From assembly GCA_948099385.1 (NCBI GenBank), contig CANUEZ040000196.1, positions 851,001 to 915,000 on the forward strand: DNA of 64,000 bases, read 5' to 3'. How positions within the stretch are numbered: the stretch's first letter is position 1; each line of letters opens with the position of its first letter. The DNA is from Fasciola hepatica. Its lineage: Eukaryota; Platyhelminthes; Trematoda; Plagiorchiida; Fasciolidae. The notes under the pieces were generated by a model. It saw only the letters and a program-made list of their open reading frames with translations. It did not search any database and was not told the origin of the DNA. The position numbers and the translations under genes are program-made. Positions 54,749 to 64,000 of the stretch are shown in pieces.

Positions 54749-57356
54749 TATAGCACCCTTCCAAAACTCGCTTCAAATTTGAATGGTAAGAACCAGCTTC
54801 GCGCACAACGATTCACTCCTATGATGGATGACTTCTCTGTAGGGGCCTAAGTACAACCAACGCATTCCCAAATGAACAACCTACACAGCTTCCTTACTAT
54901 GCATGCAATTGATTAGTAGTAAGAGATTAGATCAGATCAGATTAGATTAGATTTGTATAATATGATTGATCATGCAGCTTGAACGCTCAACTGAGCATTG
55001 AAATCCATGGAAGCACTGTACAGCTGTTTCATCCTCTAAGGGACTCGACTCATCAGCAGTGCACATCGACCGAGCAACAACGGGCACTCCAACAACCGGT
55101 GAACCATTGTGAATCGAACAACTTAACAACACAAGACTATCCGGGATGGCTATCAACGCTTTGTTCAACATCTACACTACATGATATAGCACCGTTCCCA
55201 AACTCGCTTCAAATTTGAATGGTAAGAACCAACTTCGCGCACACCGATCGACTCCTATGATGGATGACTTCTCTGTAGGGGCCTAAGTACAACCAACGCA
55301 TTCCCAAATGAACAACACAAAAAGATTCCTTACTATGCATGCAATTGATTAGTAGTACGAGATTAGATCAGATTAGATTAGATTTGTATAATATGATGGA
55401 TCATGCAGCTTGAACGCTCAACTGAGCATTGAAATCCATGGAAGCACTGTACAGCTGTTTCATCCTCTAAGGGACTCGACTCATCAGCAGTGCACATCGA
55501 CCGACAAACACACGGGCACTCCAACAACCGGTGAACCATTGTGAATCGAACAACTTAACAACACAAGGCTATCCGGGATGGCTATCAACGCTTTGTTCAA
55601 CATCTACACTACATCATATAGCACCCTTCCCAAACTCGCTTCAAATTTGAATGGTAAGAACCAGCTTCGCGCACACCGATCGACTCCTATGATGGATGAC
55701 TTCTCTGTAGGGGCCTCAGTACAACCAACGCATTCCCAAATGAAAAACCCAAACAGATTCCTTACTATGCATGCAATTGATTAGTAGTACGAGATTAGAT
55801 TAGATCAGATTAGATTAGATTTGTATAATATGATTGATCATGCAGCTTGAACGCTCAACTGAGCATTGAAATCCATGGAAGCACTGTACAGCTGTTTCAT
55901 CCTCTAAGGGACTCGACTCATCAGCAGTGCACATCGACCGAGCCCCCACGGGGACTCCAACAACCGGTGAACCATTGTGAATCGAACAACTTAACAACAC
56001 AAGACTATCCGGGATGGCTATCAACGCTTTGTTCAACATCTACACTACATGATATAGCACTCTTCCCAAACTCGCTTCAAATTTGAATGGTAAGAACCAG
56101 CTTCGCGCACACCGATTCACTCCTATGATGGATGACTTCTCTGTAGGGGCCTAAGTACAACCAACGCATTCCCAAATGAACAACCTACACAGCTTCCTTA
56201 CTATGCATGCAATTGATTAGTAGTAAGAGATTAGATCAGATCAGATTAGATTAGATTTGTATAATATGATTGATCATGCAGCTTGAACGCTCAACTGAGC
56301 ATTGAAATCCATGGAAGCACTGTACAGCTGTTTCATCCTCTAAGGGACTCGACTCATCAGCAGTGCACATCGACCGAGCAACAACGGGCACTCCAACAAC
56401 CGGTGAACCATTGTGAATCGAACAACTTAACAACACAAGACTATCCGGGATGGCTATCAACGCTTTGTTCAACATCTACACTACATGATATAGCACCGTT
56501 CCCAAACTCGCTTCAAATTTGAATGGTAAGAACCAACTTCGCGCACACCGATCGACTCCTATGATGGATGACTTCTCTGTAGGGGCCTAAGTACAACCAA
56601 CGCATTCCCAAATGAACAACACAAAAAGATTCCTTACTATGCATGCAATTGATTAGTAGTACGAGATTAGATCAGATTAGATTAGATTTGTATAATATGA
56701 TGGATCATGCAGCTTGAACGCTCAACTGAGCATTGAAATCCATGGAAGCACTGTACAGCTGTTTCATCCTCTAAGGGACTCGACTCATCAGCAGTGCACA
56801 TCGACCGACAAACACACGGGCACTCCAACAACCGGTGAACCATTGTGAATCGAACAACTTAACAACACAAGGCTATCCGGGATGGCTATCAACGCTTTGT
56901 TCAACATCTACACTACATCATATAGCACCCTTCCCAAACTCGCTTCAAATTTGAATGGTAAGAACCAGCTTCGCGCACACCGATCGACTCCTATGATGGA
57001 TGACTTCTCTGTAGGGGCCTCAGTACAACCAACGCATTCCCAAATGAAAAACCCAAACAGATTCCTTACTATGCATGCAATTGATTAGTAGTACGAGATT
57101 AGATTAGATCAGATTAGATTAGATTTGTATAATATGATTGATCATGCAGCTTGAACGCTCAACTGAGCATTGAAATCCATGGAAGCACTGTACAGCTGTT
57201 TCATCCTCTAAGGGACTCGACTCATCAGCAGTGCACATCGACCGAGCCCCCACGGGGACTCCAACAACCGGTGAACCATTGTGAATCGAACAACTTAACA
57301 ACACAAGACTATCCGGGATGGCTATCAACGCTTTGTTCAACATCTACACTACATGA
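54749..57356 (+). repeat. Two apparently identical 1304-bp trimer copies
   Basis: Starts are 54749, 55185 and 55617, then 56053, 56489 and 56921. From about 54800 to 56100 every base I compared matches the segment 1304 bp downstream, ending near 57410. Shared private variants are CGATTCACTCC (54809, 56113), GTAGTAAGAG, GAGCAACAACGGG, GCACCGTTCCC (55189, 56493), GAACAACACAAAAAG (55310, 56614), TATGATGGATCATG, GCCTCAGTAC (55714, 57018) and CCCACGGGGACTCC (55944, 57248). The outer edges differ (ACAACGATT against ACACCGATT on the left). This is the clearest recent duplication in the window. Confidence 0.93.
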
Positions 57357-58252
57357 TATGGCACTCTTCCCAAACTCGCTTCCAATTTGAATGGTAAGAA
57401 CCAGCTTCGCGCACACCGATCCACTCCTATGATGGATGACTTCTCTGTAGGGGCCTAAGTACAACCAACGCATTCCCAAATGAACAACCTACACAGCTTC
57501 CTTACTATGCATGCAATTGATTAATTGTAGGAGATTAGATTAGATCAGATTAGATTAGATTTGTATAATATGATTGATCATGCTGCTTGAACGCTCAACT
57601 GAGCATTGAAATCCATGGAAGCACTGTACAGCTGTTTCATCCTCTAAGGGACTCGACTCATCAGCAGTGCACATCGACCGAGCCCCCACGGGCACTCCAA
57701 CAACCGGTGAACCATTGTGAATCGAAAAACCTAACAACACAAGGCTATCCGGGATGGCTCTCAACGCTTTGTTCAACATCTACACTACATGATATAGCAC
57801 ACTTCCCAAACTCGCTTCAAATTTGAATGGTAATAACCAGCTTCGCGCTCACCGATCGACTCCTATGATGGATGACTTCTCTGTAGGGGCCTAAGTACAA
57901 CCAACGCATTCCCAAATGAACAACCTACACAGCTTCCTTACTATGCATGCAATTGATTAGTAGTACGAGATTAGATTAGATCAGATTAGATTAGATTTGT
58001 ATAATATGATTGATCATGCAGCTTGAACGCTCAACTGAGCATTGAAATCCATGGAAGCACTGTACAGCTGTTTCATCCTCTAAGGGACTCGACTCATCAG
58101 CAGTGCACATCGACCGACAAACACACGGGCACTCCAACAACCGATGAACCATTGTGAATCGAACAACTTAACAACACAAGGCTATCCGGGATGGCTATCA
58201 ACGCTTTGTTCAACATCTACACTACATGATATAGCACCCTTCCCAAACTCGC

Positions 58253-58264
58253 TTCAAATTTGAA
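58253..58264. repeat. Perfect 12-bp palindrome TTCAAATTTGAA
   Basis: The site is self-complementary over all 12 bases (unit positions 24-35) and is present in nearly every monomer. Exceptions I noticed include TTCCAATTTG (for example near 11337, 14817, 29152, 29589 and 57380), TTTGATTGG (5241, 7426, 9169), TTTAAATTTG (53035) and CTCTTAATTTG (53896). A conserved palindrome could be a binding site for a dimeric protein. No protein is implied by the sequence alone. Confidence 0.85.
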
Positions 58265-58380
58265 TGGTAAGAACCAGCTTCGCGCACACCGATCCACTCC
58301 TATGATGGATGACTTCTCTGTAGGGGCCTAAGTACAACCAACGCATTCCCAAATGAACAACCTACACAGCTTCCTTACTA

Positions 58381-58388
58381 TGCATGCA
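58381..58388. repeat. 8-bp palindrome TGCATGCA
   Basis: It is self-complementary, lies 17 bp upstream of the GATTA tract and is kept in most units. It is lost, for example, at 17125-17135 (GCATTCCATGG) and in the units reading TGCATGCGATTGC near 47520, 48828, 49690 and 50988. Confidence 0.7.
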
Positions 58389-58405
58389 ATTGATTAGTAG
58401 TACGA

Positions 58406-58435
58406 GATTAGATCAGATCAGATTAGATTAGATTT
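58406..58435 (+). repeat. GATTA/GATCA pentamer microsatellite within each monomer
   Basis: Unit positions 177-206 hold six pentamers of the form GATTA or GATCA ending in GATTT. Across the array the tract runs from three pentamers (unit 1, near 172-192) to seven (unit 112, near 48411). Pure GATTA tracts occur, for example near 42352 and 34550. Variant tracts include GATGAGTTCA (4951, 5828, 7142, 8010, 9758, 11926, 60145), GATTCGATTC (18446) and AGTTTCGATTA (39753, 40613). Pentamer number explains the 427/432/437/442-bp length classes, which suggests slippage or short-range exchange. Confidence 0.95.
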
Positions 58436-58436
58436 G

Positions 58437-58454
58437 TATAATATGATTGATCAT
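58437..58454 (+). other. TATAAT string joined to the 12-bp dyad ATGATTGATCAT
   Basis: TATAAT (58437-58442) sits just after the GATTA tract and is followed at once by ATGAT-TG-ATCAT (58443-58454), an inverted repeat with 5-bp arms and a 2-bp centre. Both are kept in most monomers. Variants include TATATAATATG upstream (for example 19332, 27160, 28457, 35436), TGATGGATCAT (55395, 56699, 58883) and GAACTTGC (28473). The TATA-like string could support transcription of the satellite, but there is no further promoter evidence. Confidence 0.6.
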
Positions 58455-58465
58455 GCAGCTTGAAC

Positions 58466-58477
58466 GCTCAACTGAGC
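58466..58477. other. 12-bp dyad GCTCAACTGAGC
   Basis: This inverted repeat has 5-bp arms (GCTCA/TGAGC) and a 2-bp centre. Its centre lies 23 bp from the centre of the preceding dyad ATGATTGATCAT, so the two form a pair about two helical turns apart. Variants that weaken an arm are few: GCTCAACCGAGC (5450, 7635, 9377, 11984, 18948), GCTCTACTGAGC (11112) and CACTCAACTGAGC (19372, 27189, 27619, 28488, 35465). Confidence 0.6.
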
Positions 58478-58485
58478 ATTGAAAT

Positions 58486-58545
58486 CCATGGAAGCACTGT
58501 ACAGCTGTTTCATCCTCTAAGGGACTCGACTCATCAGCAGTGCAC
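58486..58545. other. Cluster of short palindromes CCATGG, ACAGCTGT, GTGCAC
   Basis: CCATGG lies at 58486-58491, ACAGCTGT at 58501-58508 and GTGCAC at 58540-58545. All recur at the same place in most monomers. CCATGG is lost in units reading AATGCATGG (3719, 5902, 8087, 9831, 29815, 44152, 45454, 59784, 62397, 62833). ACAGCTGT is lost in units reading GTCCAGCTG (15498, 20277, 26791, 27224, 27656, 28524, 37238, 37669). The sites make useful landmarks. No function is shown. Confidence 0.7.
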
Positions 58546-58552
58546 ATCGACC

Positions 58553-58566
58553 GACAAACACACGGG
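58553..58566 (+). repeat. Polymorphic cassette GACAAACACACGGG and its alternatives
   Basis: Most monomers read GACCGACAAACACACGGGCAC. Others read GACCGAGCCCCCACGGGCAC, one base shorter (1172, 2475, 9466, 18154, 18592, 42491, 57678, 58988). A third class has GAGCAACCACGGG or GAGCAACAACGGG (12067, 14241, 25546, 39890, 41632, 43789, 44220, 45522, 54196, 55073, 56376, 60288, 62029). A rare class has CACTAACCATC or a relative followed by CAACTGG (17724, 53763, 61597, 62905, 63772). Because these forms change length by one base, they also decide whether a plus-strand frame stays open. Confidence 0.9.
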
Positions 58567-58616
58567 CACTCCAACAACCGGTGAACCATTGTGAATCGAA
58601 CAACTTAACAACACAA

Positions 58617-58636
58617 GGCTATCCGGGATGGCTATC
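58617..58636 (+). repeat. 7-bp direct repeat GGCTATC, 13 bp apart
   Basis: GGCTATC occurs at 58617-58623 and 58630-58636, with the small dyad ATCC-G-GGAT overlapping the interval. The second copy is often GGCTCTC (for example 10844, 19107, 32145). In some units the first copy is AGCTATC or GACTATC. It may be a trace of a small duplication inside the ancestral monomer. Confidence 0.6.
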
Positions 58637-60401
58637 AACGCTTTGTTCAACATCTACACTACATGATATAGCACCCTTCCCAAACTCGCTTCAAATTTGA
58701 ATGGTAAGAACCAGCTTCGCGCACACCGATCCACTCCTATGATGGATGACTTCTCTGTAGGGGCCTAAGTACAACCAACGCATTCACAAATGAACAACCT
58801 ACACAGCTTCCTTACTATGCATGCAATTGATTAGTAGTACGAGATCAGATTAGATCAGATTAGATAAGATTTGTATATTATGATGGATCATGCAGCTTGA
58901 ACGCTCAACTGAGCATTGAAATCCATGGAAGCACTGTACAGCTGTTTCATCCTCTAAGGGACTCGACTCATCCGCCGTGCACATCGACCGAGCCCCCACG
59001 GGCACTCCAACAACCGGTGAACCATTGTGAATCGAACAACTTAACAACACAAGACTATCCGGGATGGCTATCAACGCTTTGTTCAACATCTACACTACAT
59101 GATATAGCACCGTTCCCAAACTCGCTTCAAATTTGAATGGTAAGAACCAACTTCGCGCACACCGATCGACTCCTATGATGGATGTCTTCTCTGTATTGGC
59201 CTAAGTACAACCAACGCATTCTTAAATGAAAAATCCAAACAGATTGCTTAATATGCATGCAATTGATTAGTAGTACGAGATTAGATCACATTAGATTAGA
59301 TTTGTATAATATGATTGATCATGCAGCTTGAACGCTCAACTGAGCATTGAAATCCATGGAAGCACTGTACAGCTGTTTCATCCTCTAAGGGACTCGACTC
59401 ATCAGCAGTGCACATCGACCGACAAACACGCGGGCACTCCAACAACCAGTGAACCATTGTGAATCGAACAACTTAACAACACAAGACTATCCGGGATGGC
59501 TCTCAACGCTTTGTTCAACATCTACACTACATGATATAGCACCCTTCCCAAACTCGCTTCAAATTTGAATGGTAAGAACCAGCTTCGCGCACACCGATCC
59601 ACTCCTATGATGGATGACTTCTCTGTAGGGGCCTAAGTACAACCAACGCATTCCCAAATGAACAACCTACACAGCTTTCTTACTATGCATGCAATGGATT
59701 AGTAGTACGAGATTAGATCAGATTAGATTAGATTTGTATAATATGATTGATCATGCAGCTTGAACGCTCAACTGAGCATTGAAATGCATGGAAGCACTGT
59801 ACAGCTGTTTCATCCTCTAAGGGACTCGACTCATCAGCAGTGCTCATCGACCGAGCCCCCACGGGCACTCCAACAACCGGTGAACCATTGTGAATCGAAC
59901 AACTTAACAACACAAGACTATCCGGGATGGCTATCAACGCTTTGTTCAACATCTACACTACATGATATAGCACCCTTCCCAAACTCGCTTCAAATTTGAA
60001 TGGTAAGAACCAGCTTCGCGCACACCGATCGACTCCTATGATGGATGACTTCTCTGTAGGGGCCTTAGTACAAACAACGCATTCCCAAATGAACAACCTA
60101 CACAGCTTCCTCACTATGCATGCAATTGATTAGTATTACGAGATAGGATGAGTTCAGATTAGATTAGATTTGTATAGTATGATTGATCATGCAGCTTGAA
60201 CGCTCAACTGAGCATTGAAATCCATGGAAGCACTGTACAGCTGTTTCATCCTCTAAAGGACTCGACTCATCAGCAGTGCTCATCGACCGAGCAACAACGG
60301 GCACTCCAACAACTGGTGAACCATTGTGAATCGAAAAACCTAACAACACAAGGCTATCCGGGATGGCTATCAACGCTTTGTTCAACATCTACACTACATG
60401 A

Positions 60402-63014
60402 TATAGCACCCTTCCCAAACTCGCTTCAAATTTGAATGGTAAGAACCAGCTTCGCGCACACCGATCCACTCCTATGATGGATGACTTCTCTGTACGGGCC
60501 TAAGTACAACCAACGCATTCCCAAATGAACAACCTACACAGCTTCCTTACTATGCATGCAATTGATTAGTAGTACGAGATTAGATTAGATCAGATTAGAT
60601 TAGATTTGTATAATATGATTGATCATGCAGCTTGAACGCTCAACTGAGCATTGAAATCCATGGAAGCACTGTACAGCTGTTTCATCCTCTAAGGGACTCG
60701 ACTCATCAGCAGTGCACATCGACCGACAAACACACGGGCACTCCAACAACCGGTGAACCATAGTGAATCGAACAACTTAACAACACAAGACTATGCGGGA
60801 TGGCTATCAACGCTTTGTTCAACATCTACACTACATCATATGGCACTCTTCCCAAACTCGCCTCAAATTTGAATGGTAAGAACCAGCTTCGCGCACACCG
60901 ATCGACTCCTATGATGGATGACTTCTCTGTAGGGGCCTAAGTAAAACCAACGCATTCCCAAATGAACAACCTACACAGCTTCCTTACTATGCATGCAATT
61001 GATTAGTAGTACGAGAATAAATTAGATTAGATTAGATTTGTATAATATGATTGATCATGCAGCTTGAACGCTCAACTGAGCATTGAAATCCATGGAAGCA
61101 CTGTACAGCTGTTTCATCCTCTAAGGGACTCGACTCACCAGCAGTGCTCATCGACCGAGCCCCCACGGGCACTCCAACAACCGGTGAACCATTGTGAATC
61201 GAACAACCTAACAACACAAGGCTATCCGGGATGGCTATCAACGCTTTGTTCAACATCTACACTACATGATATAGCACCCTTCCCAAACTCGCTTCAAATT
61301 TGAATGGTAAGAACCAGCTTCGCGCACACCGATCCACTCCTATGATGGATGACTTCTCTGTAGGGGCCTAAGTACAACCAACGCATTCCCAAATGAACAA
61401 CCTACACAGCTTCCTTACTATGCATGCAATTGATTAGTAGTACGAGATTAGATTAGATCAGATCAGATTAGATTTGTATAATATGATTGATCATTCGGAT
61501 TGAACGCTCAACTGAGCATTGAAATCCATGGAAGCACTGTACAGCTGTTTCATCCTCAAAGGGACTCGACTCATCAGCAGTGCACATCGACCGAGCCCCC
61601 ACTAACCATCCAACAACTGGTGAACCATTGTGAATCGATCAAATTAACAACACAACGCTAACCGGGATGGCTATCAACGCTTTGTTCAACATCTACACTA
61701 CATGATATAGCACCCTTCCAAAACTCGCTTCAAATTTGAATGGTAAGAACCAGCTTCGCGCACACCGATCGACTCCTATGATGGATGATTTCTCTGTAGG
61801 GGCCTAAGTACAACCAACGCATTCGCAAAATAACAACCTACACAGCTTCCTTACTATGCATGCAATTGATTAGTAGTACGAGATTAGATTAGATTAGATT
61901 AGATTAGATTTGTATAATATGATTGATCATGCAGCTTGAACGCTCAACTGAGCATTGAAATCCATGGAAGCACTGTACAGCTGTTTCATCCTCTAAGGGA
62001 CTCGACTCATCAGCAGTGCACATCGACCGAGCAACCACGGGCACTCCAACAACCGGTGAACCCTTGTGAATCGATCAAATTAACAACACAAGGCTATCCG
62101 GGATAGCTATCAACGCTTTGTTCAACATCTACACTACATCATATAGCACCCTTCCCAAACTCGCTTCAAATTTGAATGGTAAGAACCAGATTCGCGCACA
62201 CCGATCCACTCCTATGATGGATGACTTCTCTGTAGGGGCCTAAGTACAACCAACGCATTCCCAAATGAACAACCTACACAGCTTCCTTACTATGCATGCA
62301 ATTGATTAGTAGTACGAGATTAGATTAGATCAGATTAGATTAGATTTGTATAATATGATTGATCATGCAGCTTGAACGCTCAACTGAGCATTGAAATGCA
62401 TGGAAGCACTGTACAGCTGTTTCATCCTCTAAGGGATTCGACTCATCAGCAGTGCACGTCTACCGACAAACACACGGGCACTCCAACAACCGGTGAACCA
62501 TTGTGAATCGAACAACTTAACAACACAAGACTATCCGCGATGGCTAACAACGCTTTGTTCAACATCTACACTACATGATATAGCACCCTTCCCAAACTCG
62601 CTTCAAATTTGAATGGTAAGAACCAGCTTCGCGCACACCGATCGACTCCTATGATGGATGACTTCTCTGTAGGGGCCTAAGTACAACCAACGCATTCCCA
62701 AATGAACAACCTACACAGCTTCCTTACTATGCATGCAATTAATTAGTAGTACGAGATTAGATTAGATTAGATTAGATTAGATTTGTATAATATGATTGAT
62801 CATGCAGCTTGAACGCTCAACTGAGCATTGAAATGCATGGAAGCACTGTACAGCTGTTTCATCCTCTAAGGGATTCGACTCATCAGCAGTGCACATCGAC
62901 CGAGCCCCCACGAACCATCCAACATCTGGTGAACCATTGTGAATCGAACAACTTAACAACACAAGGCTATCCGGGATGGCTAACAACGCTTTGTTCAACA
63001 TCTACACTACATGA
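60402..63014 (+). repeat. Monomers 140-145
   Basis: Starts are 60402, 60839, 61270, 61706, 62142 and 62579. Unit 140 contains the second copy (60541-60903) of the block also found in unit 120. Units 141 and 142 are repeated five units later. Unit 142 has CATTCGGATTG (61491) and the rare CACTAACCATCC cassette. Units 144 and 145 share AATGCATGG with AAGGGATTCGACTC (62436, 62872) and GGCTAACAACGC (62542, 62978), a single-unit echo. Confidence 0.85.
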
Positions 63015-64000
63015 TATAGCACCGTTCCCAAACTCGCTTCAAATTTGAATGGCAAGAACCAGCTTCGCGCACACCGATCGACTCCTATGATGGATGACTT
63101 CTCTGTAGGGGCCTAAGTACAACCAACGCATTCCCAAATGAACAACCTACACAGCTTCCTTACTATGCATGCAATTGATTAGTAGTACGAGAATAAATTA
63201 GATTAGATTAGATTTGTATAATATGATTGATCATGCAGCTTGAACGCTCAACTGAGCATTGAAATCCATGGAAGCACTGTACAGCTGTTTCATCCTCTAA
63301 GGGACTCGACTCATCAGCAGTGCACATCGACCGACAAACACACGGGCACTCCAACAACCGGTGAACCATTGTGAATCGAAAAACCTAACAACACAAGGCT
63401 ATCCGGGATGGCTATCAACGCTTTGTTCAACATCTACACTACATGATATAGCACCCTTCCCAAACTCGCTTCAAATTTGAATGGTAAGAACCAGCTTCGC
63501 GCACACCGATCCACTCCTATGATGGATGACTTCTCTGTAGGGGCCTAAGTACAACCAACGCATTCCCAAATGAACAACCTACACAGCTTCCTTACTATGC
63601 ATGCAATTGATTAGTAGTACGAGATTAGATTAGATCAGATCAGATTAGATTTGTATAATATGATTGATCATGCAGCTTGAACGCTCAACTGAGCATTGAA
63701 ATCCATGGAAGCACTGTACAGCTGTTTCATCCTCTAAGGGACTCGACTCATCAGCAGTGCACATCGATCGAGCCCCCACTAACCATCCAACAACTGGTGA
63801 AACATTGTGAATCGATCAAATTAACAACACAACGCTAACCGTGAAGGCTATCAACGCTTTGTTCAACATCTACACTACATGATATAGCACCCTTCCAAAC
63901 TCGCTTCAAATTTGAATGGTAAGAACCAGCTTCGCGCACACCGATCGACTCCCATGATGGATGACTTCTCTGTAGGGGCCTAAGTACAACCAACGCATAC
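63015..64000 (+). repeat. Start of a second five-unit copy and the truncated last monomer
   Basis: Starts are 63015, 63447 and 63883. Unit 146 matches unit 141 (GAGAATAAATTAG, 63190 and 61014) and unit 147 matches unit 142 (GCCCCCACTAACCATCC, then ACAACGCTAACCG, 63827 and 61653), offset about 2176 bp. This is another five-monomer register. Unit 147 has diverged further (CGTGAAGGC, 63840). The final unit is cut by the window edge after 118 bp. Confidence 0.8.

Larger units (their letters stand above)
58230..58666 (+). repeat. Reference monomer (unit 135), closest to my consensus
   Basis: This 437-bp unit matches my hand consensus at every position except one pentamer (GATCA for GATTA) in the microsatellite, so I use it to place the internal elements. 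The consensus has about 79 G and 112 C (44% G+C). The C excess over G on this strand is visible throughout. The unit has 15 CpG dinucleotides. It contains no long reading frame: the plus frame holding the codons for MEALYSCFIL meets a TAA in CTCTAAGGG, as in most monomers. Confidence 0.95.
57357..60401 (+). repeat. Monomers 133-139
   Basis: Starts are 57357, 57793, 58230, 58667, 59103, 59535 and 59966. Unit 137 is the most altered: it begins like units 128 and 131 (GCACCGTTCCC, AACCAACTTCGC), then has GATGTCTTCTCTGTATTGG (59182) and CTTAAATGAAAAATCC (59221). Unit 139 has GATAGGATGAGTTCAG (60143), a tract type otherwise confined to 4.9-12 kb. TGCTCATCGACC replaces TGCACATCGACC at 59841, 60277 and 61146. 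No gene is present. Confidence 0.85.
1..64000 (+). repeat. ~435-bp satellite DNA array, 147 complete monomers plus one partial
   Basis: The window is a head-to-tail tandem array of one monomer family. Using TATAGCACCC as unit start, monomer starts run from 1 to 63883 with a mean spacing of 434.6 bp. By my tally 87 monomers are 436-439 bp and 54 are 429-434 bp; four are 427 bp and there is one each of 422 and 442 bp. All units point the same way and nothing interrupts them. Monomers differ mostly by scattered substitutions, pentamer number and a short variable cassette. Long homogeneous arrays of this kind are typical of centromeric, pericentromeric or subtelomeric heterochromatin, but which of these applies is inference. 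I do not recognise the family. Confidence 0.99.

Noticed and set aside
58406..58435. GATTA tract as telomeric repeat
   Set aside because: The tract is at most about seven pentamers, lies inside every monomer, includes GATCA and GATTT forms, and lacks the G run of most known telomere repeats.
58437..58442. TATAAT as a bacterial -10 promoter element
   Set aside because: There is no suitable -35 element at 16-18 bp, the context is a eukaryotic-type satellite, and no gene follows. I kept only a weak note of a TATA-like string.
58617..58636. CENP-B box
   Set aside because: The reverse strand at ATCCCGGATAGCC matches the CCCG and one T of the known 17-bp pattern but not the CGAA half, and TTCGCGCAC on the plus strand fails the CGGG half. 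No full match was found.
1..64000. CRISPR array
   Set aside because: The periodic unit is about 435 bp with no short repeat/unique spacer structure, no leader and no cas genes. What differs between units is substitution, not unique spacers.
1..64000. Transposable elements, rRNA, tRNA or protein-coding genes hidden between units
   Set aside because: Unit starts are spaced 422-442 bp throughout, leaving no gap for another element, and I saw no terminal repeats, poly-A tracts or conserved RNA motifs.

Overview
The whole window is one uninterrupted satellite DNA array. A unit of about 435 bp is repeated head-to-tail on one strand from the first base to the last. I set the unit start at the motif TATAGCACCC and located every unit by eye. 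There are 147 complete monomers (1-63882) plus a 118-bp partial one (63883-64000), with a mean length of 434.6 bp and a range of 422-442 bp. I found no gene, rRNA, tRNA, transposon, CRISPR array or non-satellite segment, and no inverted unit. Both window edges lie inside the array, so it is longer than 64 kb.

This points to a eukaryotic chromosome, most likely constitutive heterochromatin (centromeric, pericentromeric or subtelomeric). The species cannot be named from the sequence. A hand-built consensus is 437 bp and about 44% G+C, with 15 CpG against about 20 expected (ratio near 0.74). That is not the strong CpG loss typical of vertebrate repeats, so an invertebrate or another lightly methylated genome is a reasonable guess and no more.

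Inside the monomer are a GATTA pentamer microsatellite that accounts for nearly all length variation in 5-bp steps; a perfect 12-bp palindrome; two 12-bp imperfect dyads 23 bp apart next to a TATAAT string; several shorter palindromes; and a 20/21-bp cassette that exists in a few discrete forms.

Above the monomer, the array is a patchwork of local higher-order repeats (HORs) recognised by shared private variants. They are tetramers (1.3-4.8 kb), a near-identical pentamer pair (4.8-9.1 kb), dimer alternation (13.5-15.7 kb), a pentamer seen three times (18.7-25.2 kb), dimers (27.4-29.1 kb), a D-E-F-E-F-D-E-F block (31.3-34.8 kb), dimers (39.6-41.3 kb), four monomers with pure GATTA tracts (42.2-43.9 kb), trimers (43.9-46.5 kb), an A-B-C-A-B-A-B-C-A-B-C block (47.4-52.1 kb), an apparently identical trimer pair (54.8-57.4 kb) and a last pentamer offset (60.8-63.9 kb). 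No single HOR runs through the window. This is the pattern expected from repeated unequal exchange and gene conversion at different times and register lengths. The most diverged monomers are at 17.0-18.7 kb.

Short open reading frames (60-127 codons) recur on both strands, but they start at TTG or depend on single-base variants that most monomers lack, so I regard them as by-products of the repeat. I see no cooperating gene system. The interest is in the satellite itself, its HOR history and its conserved dyad module.
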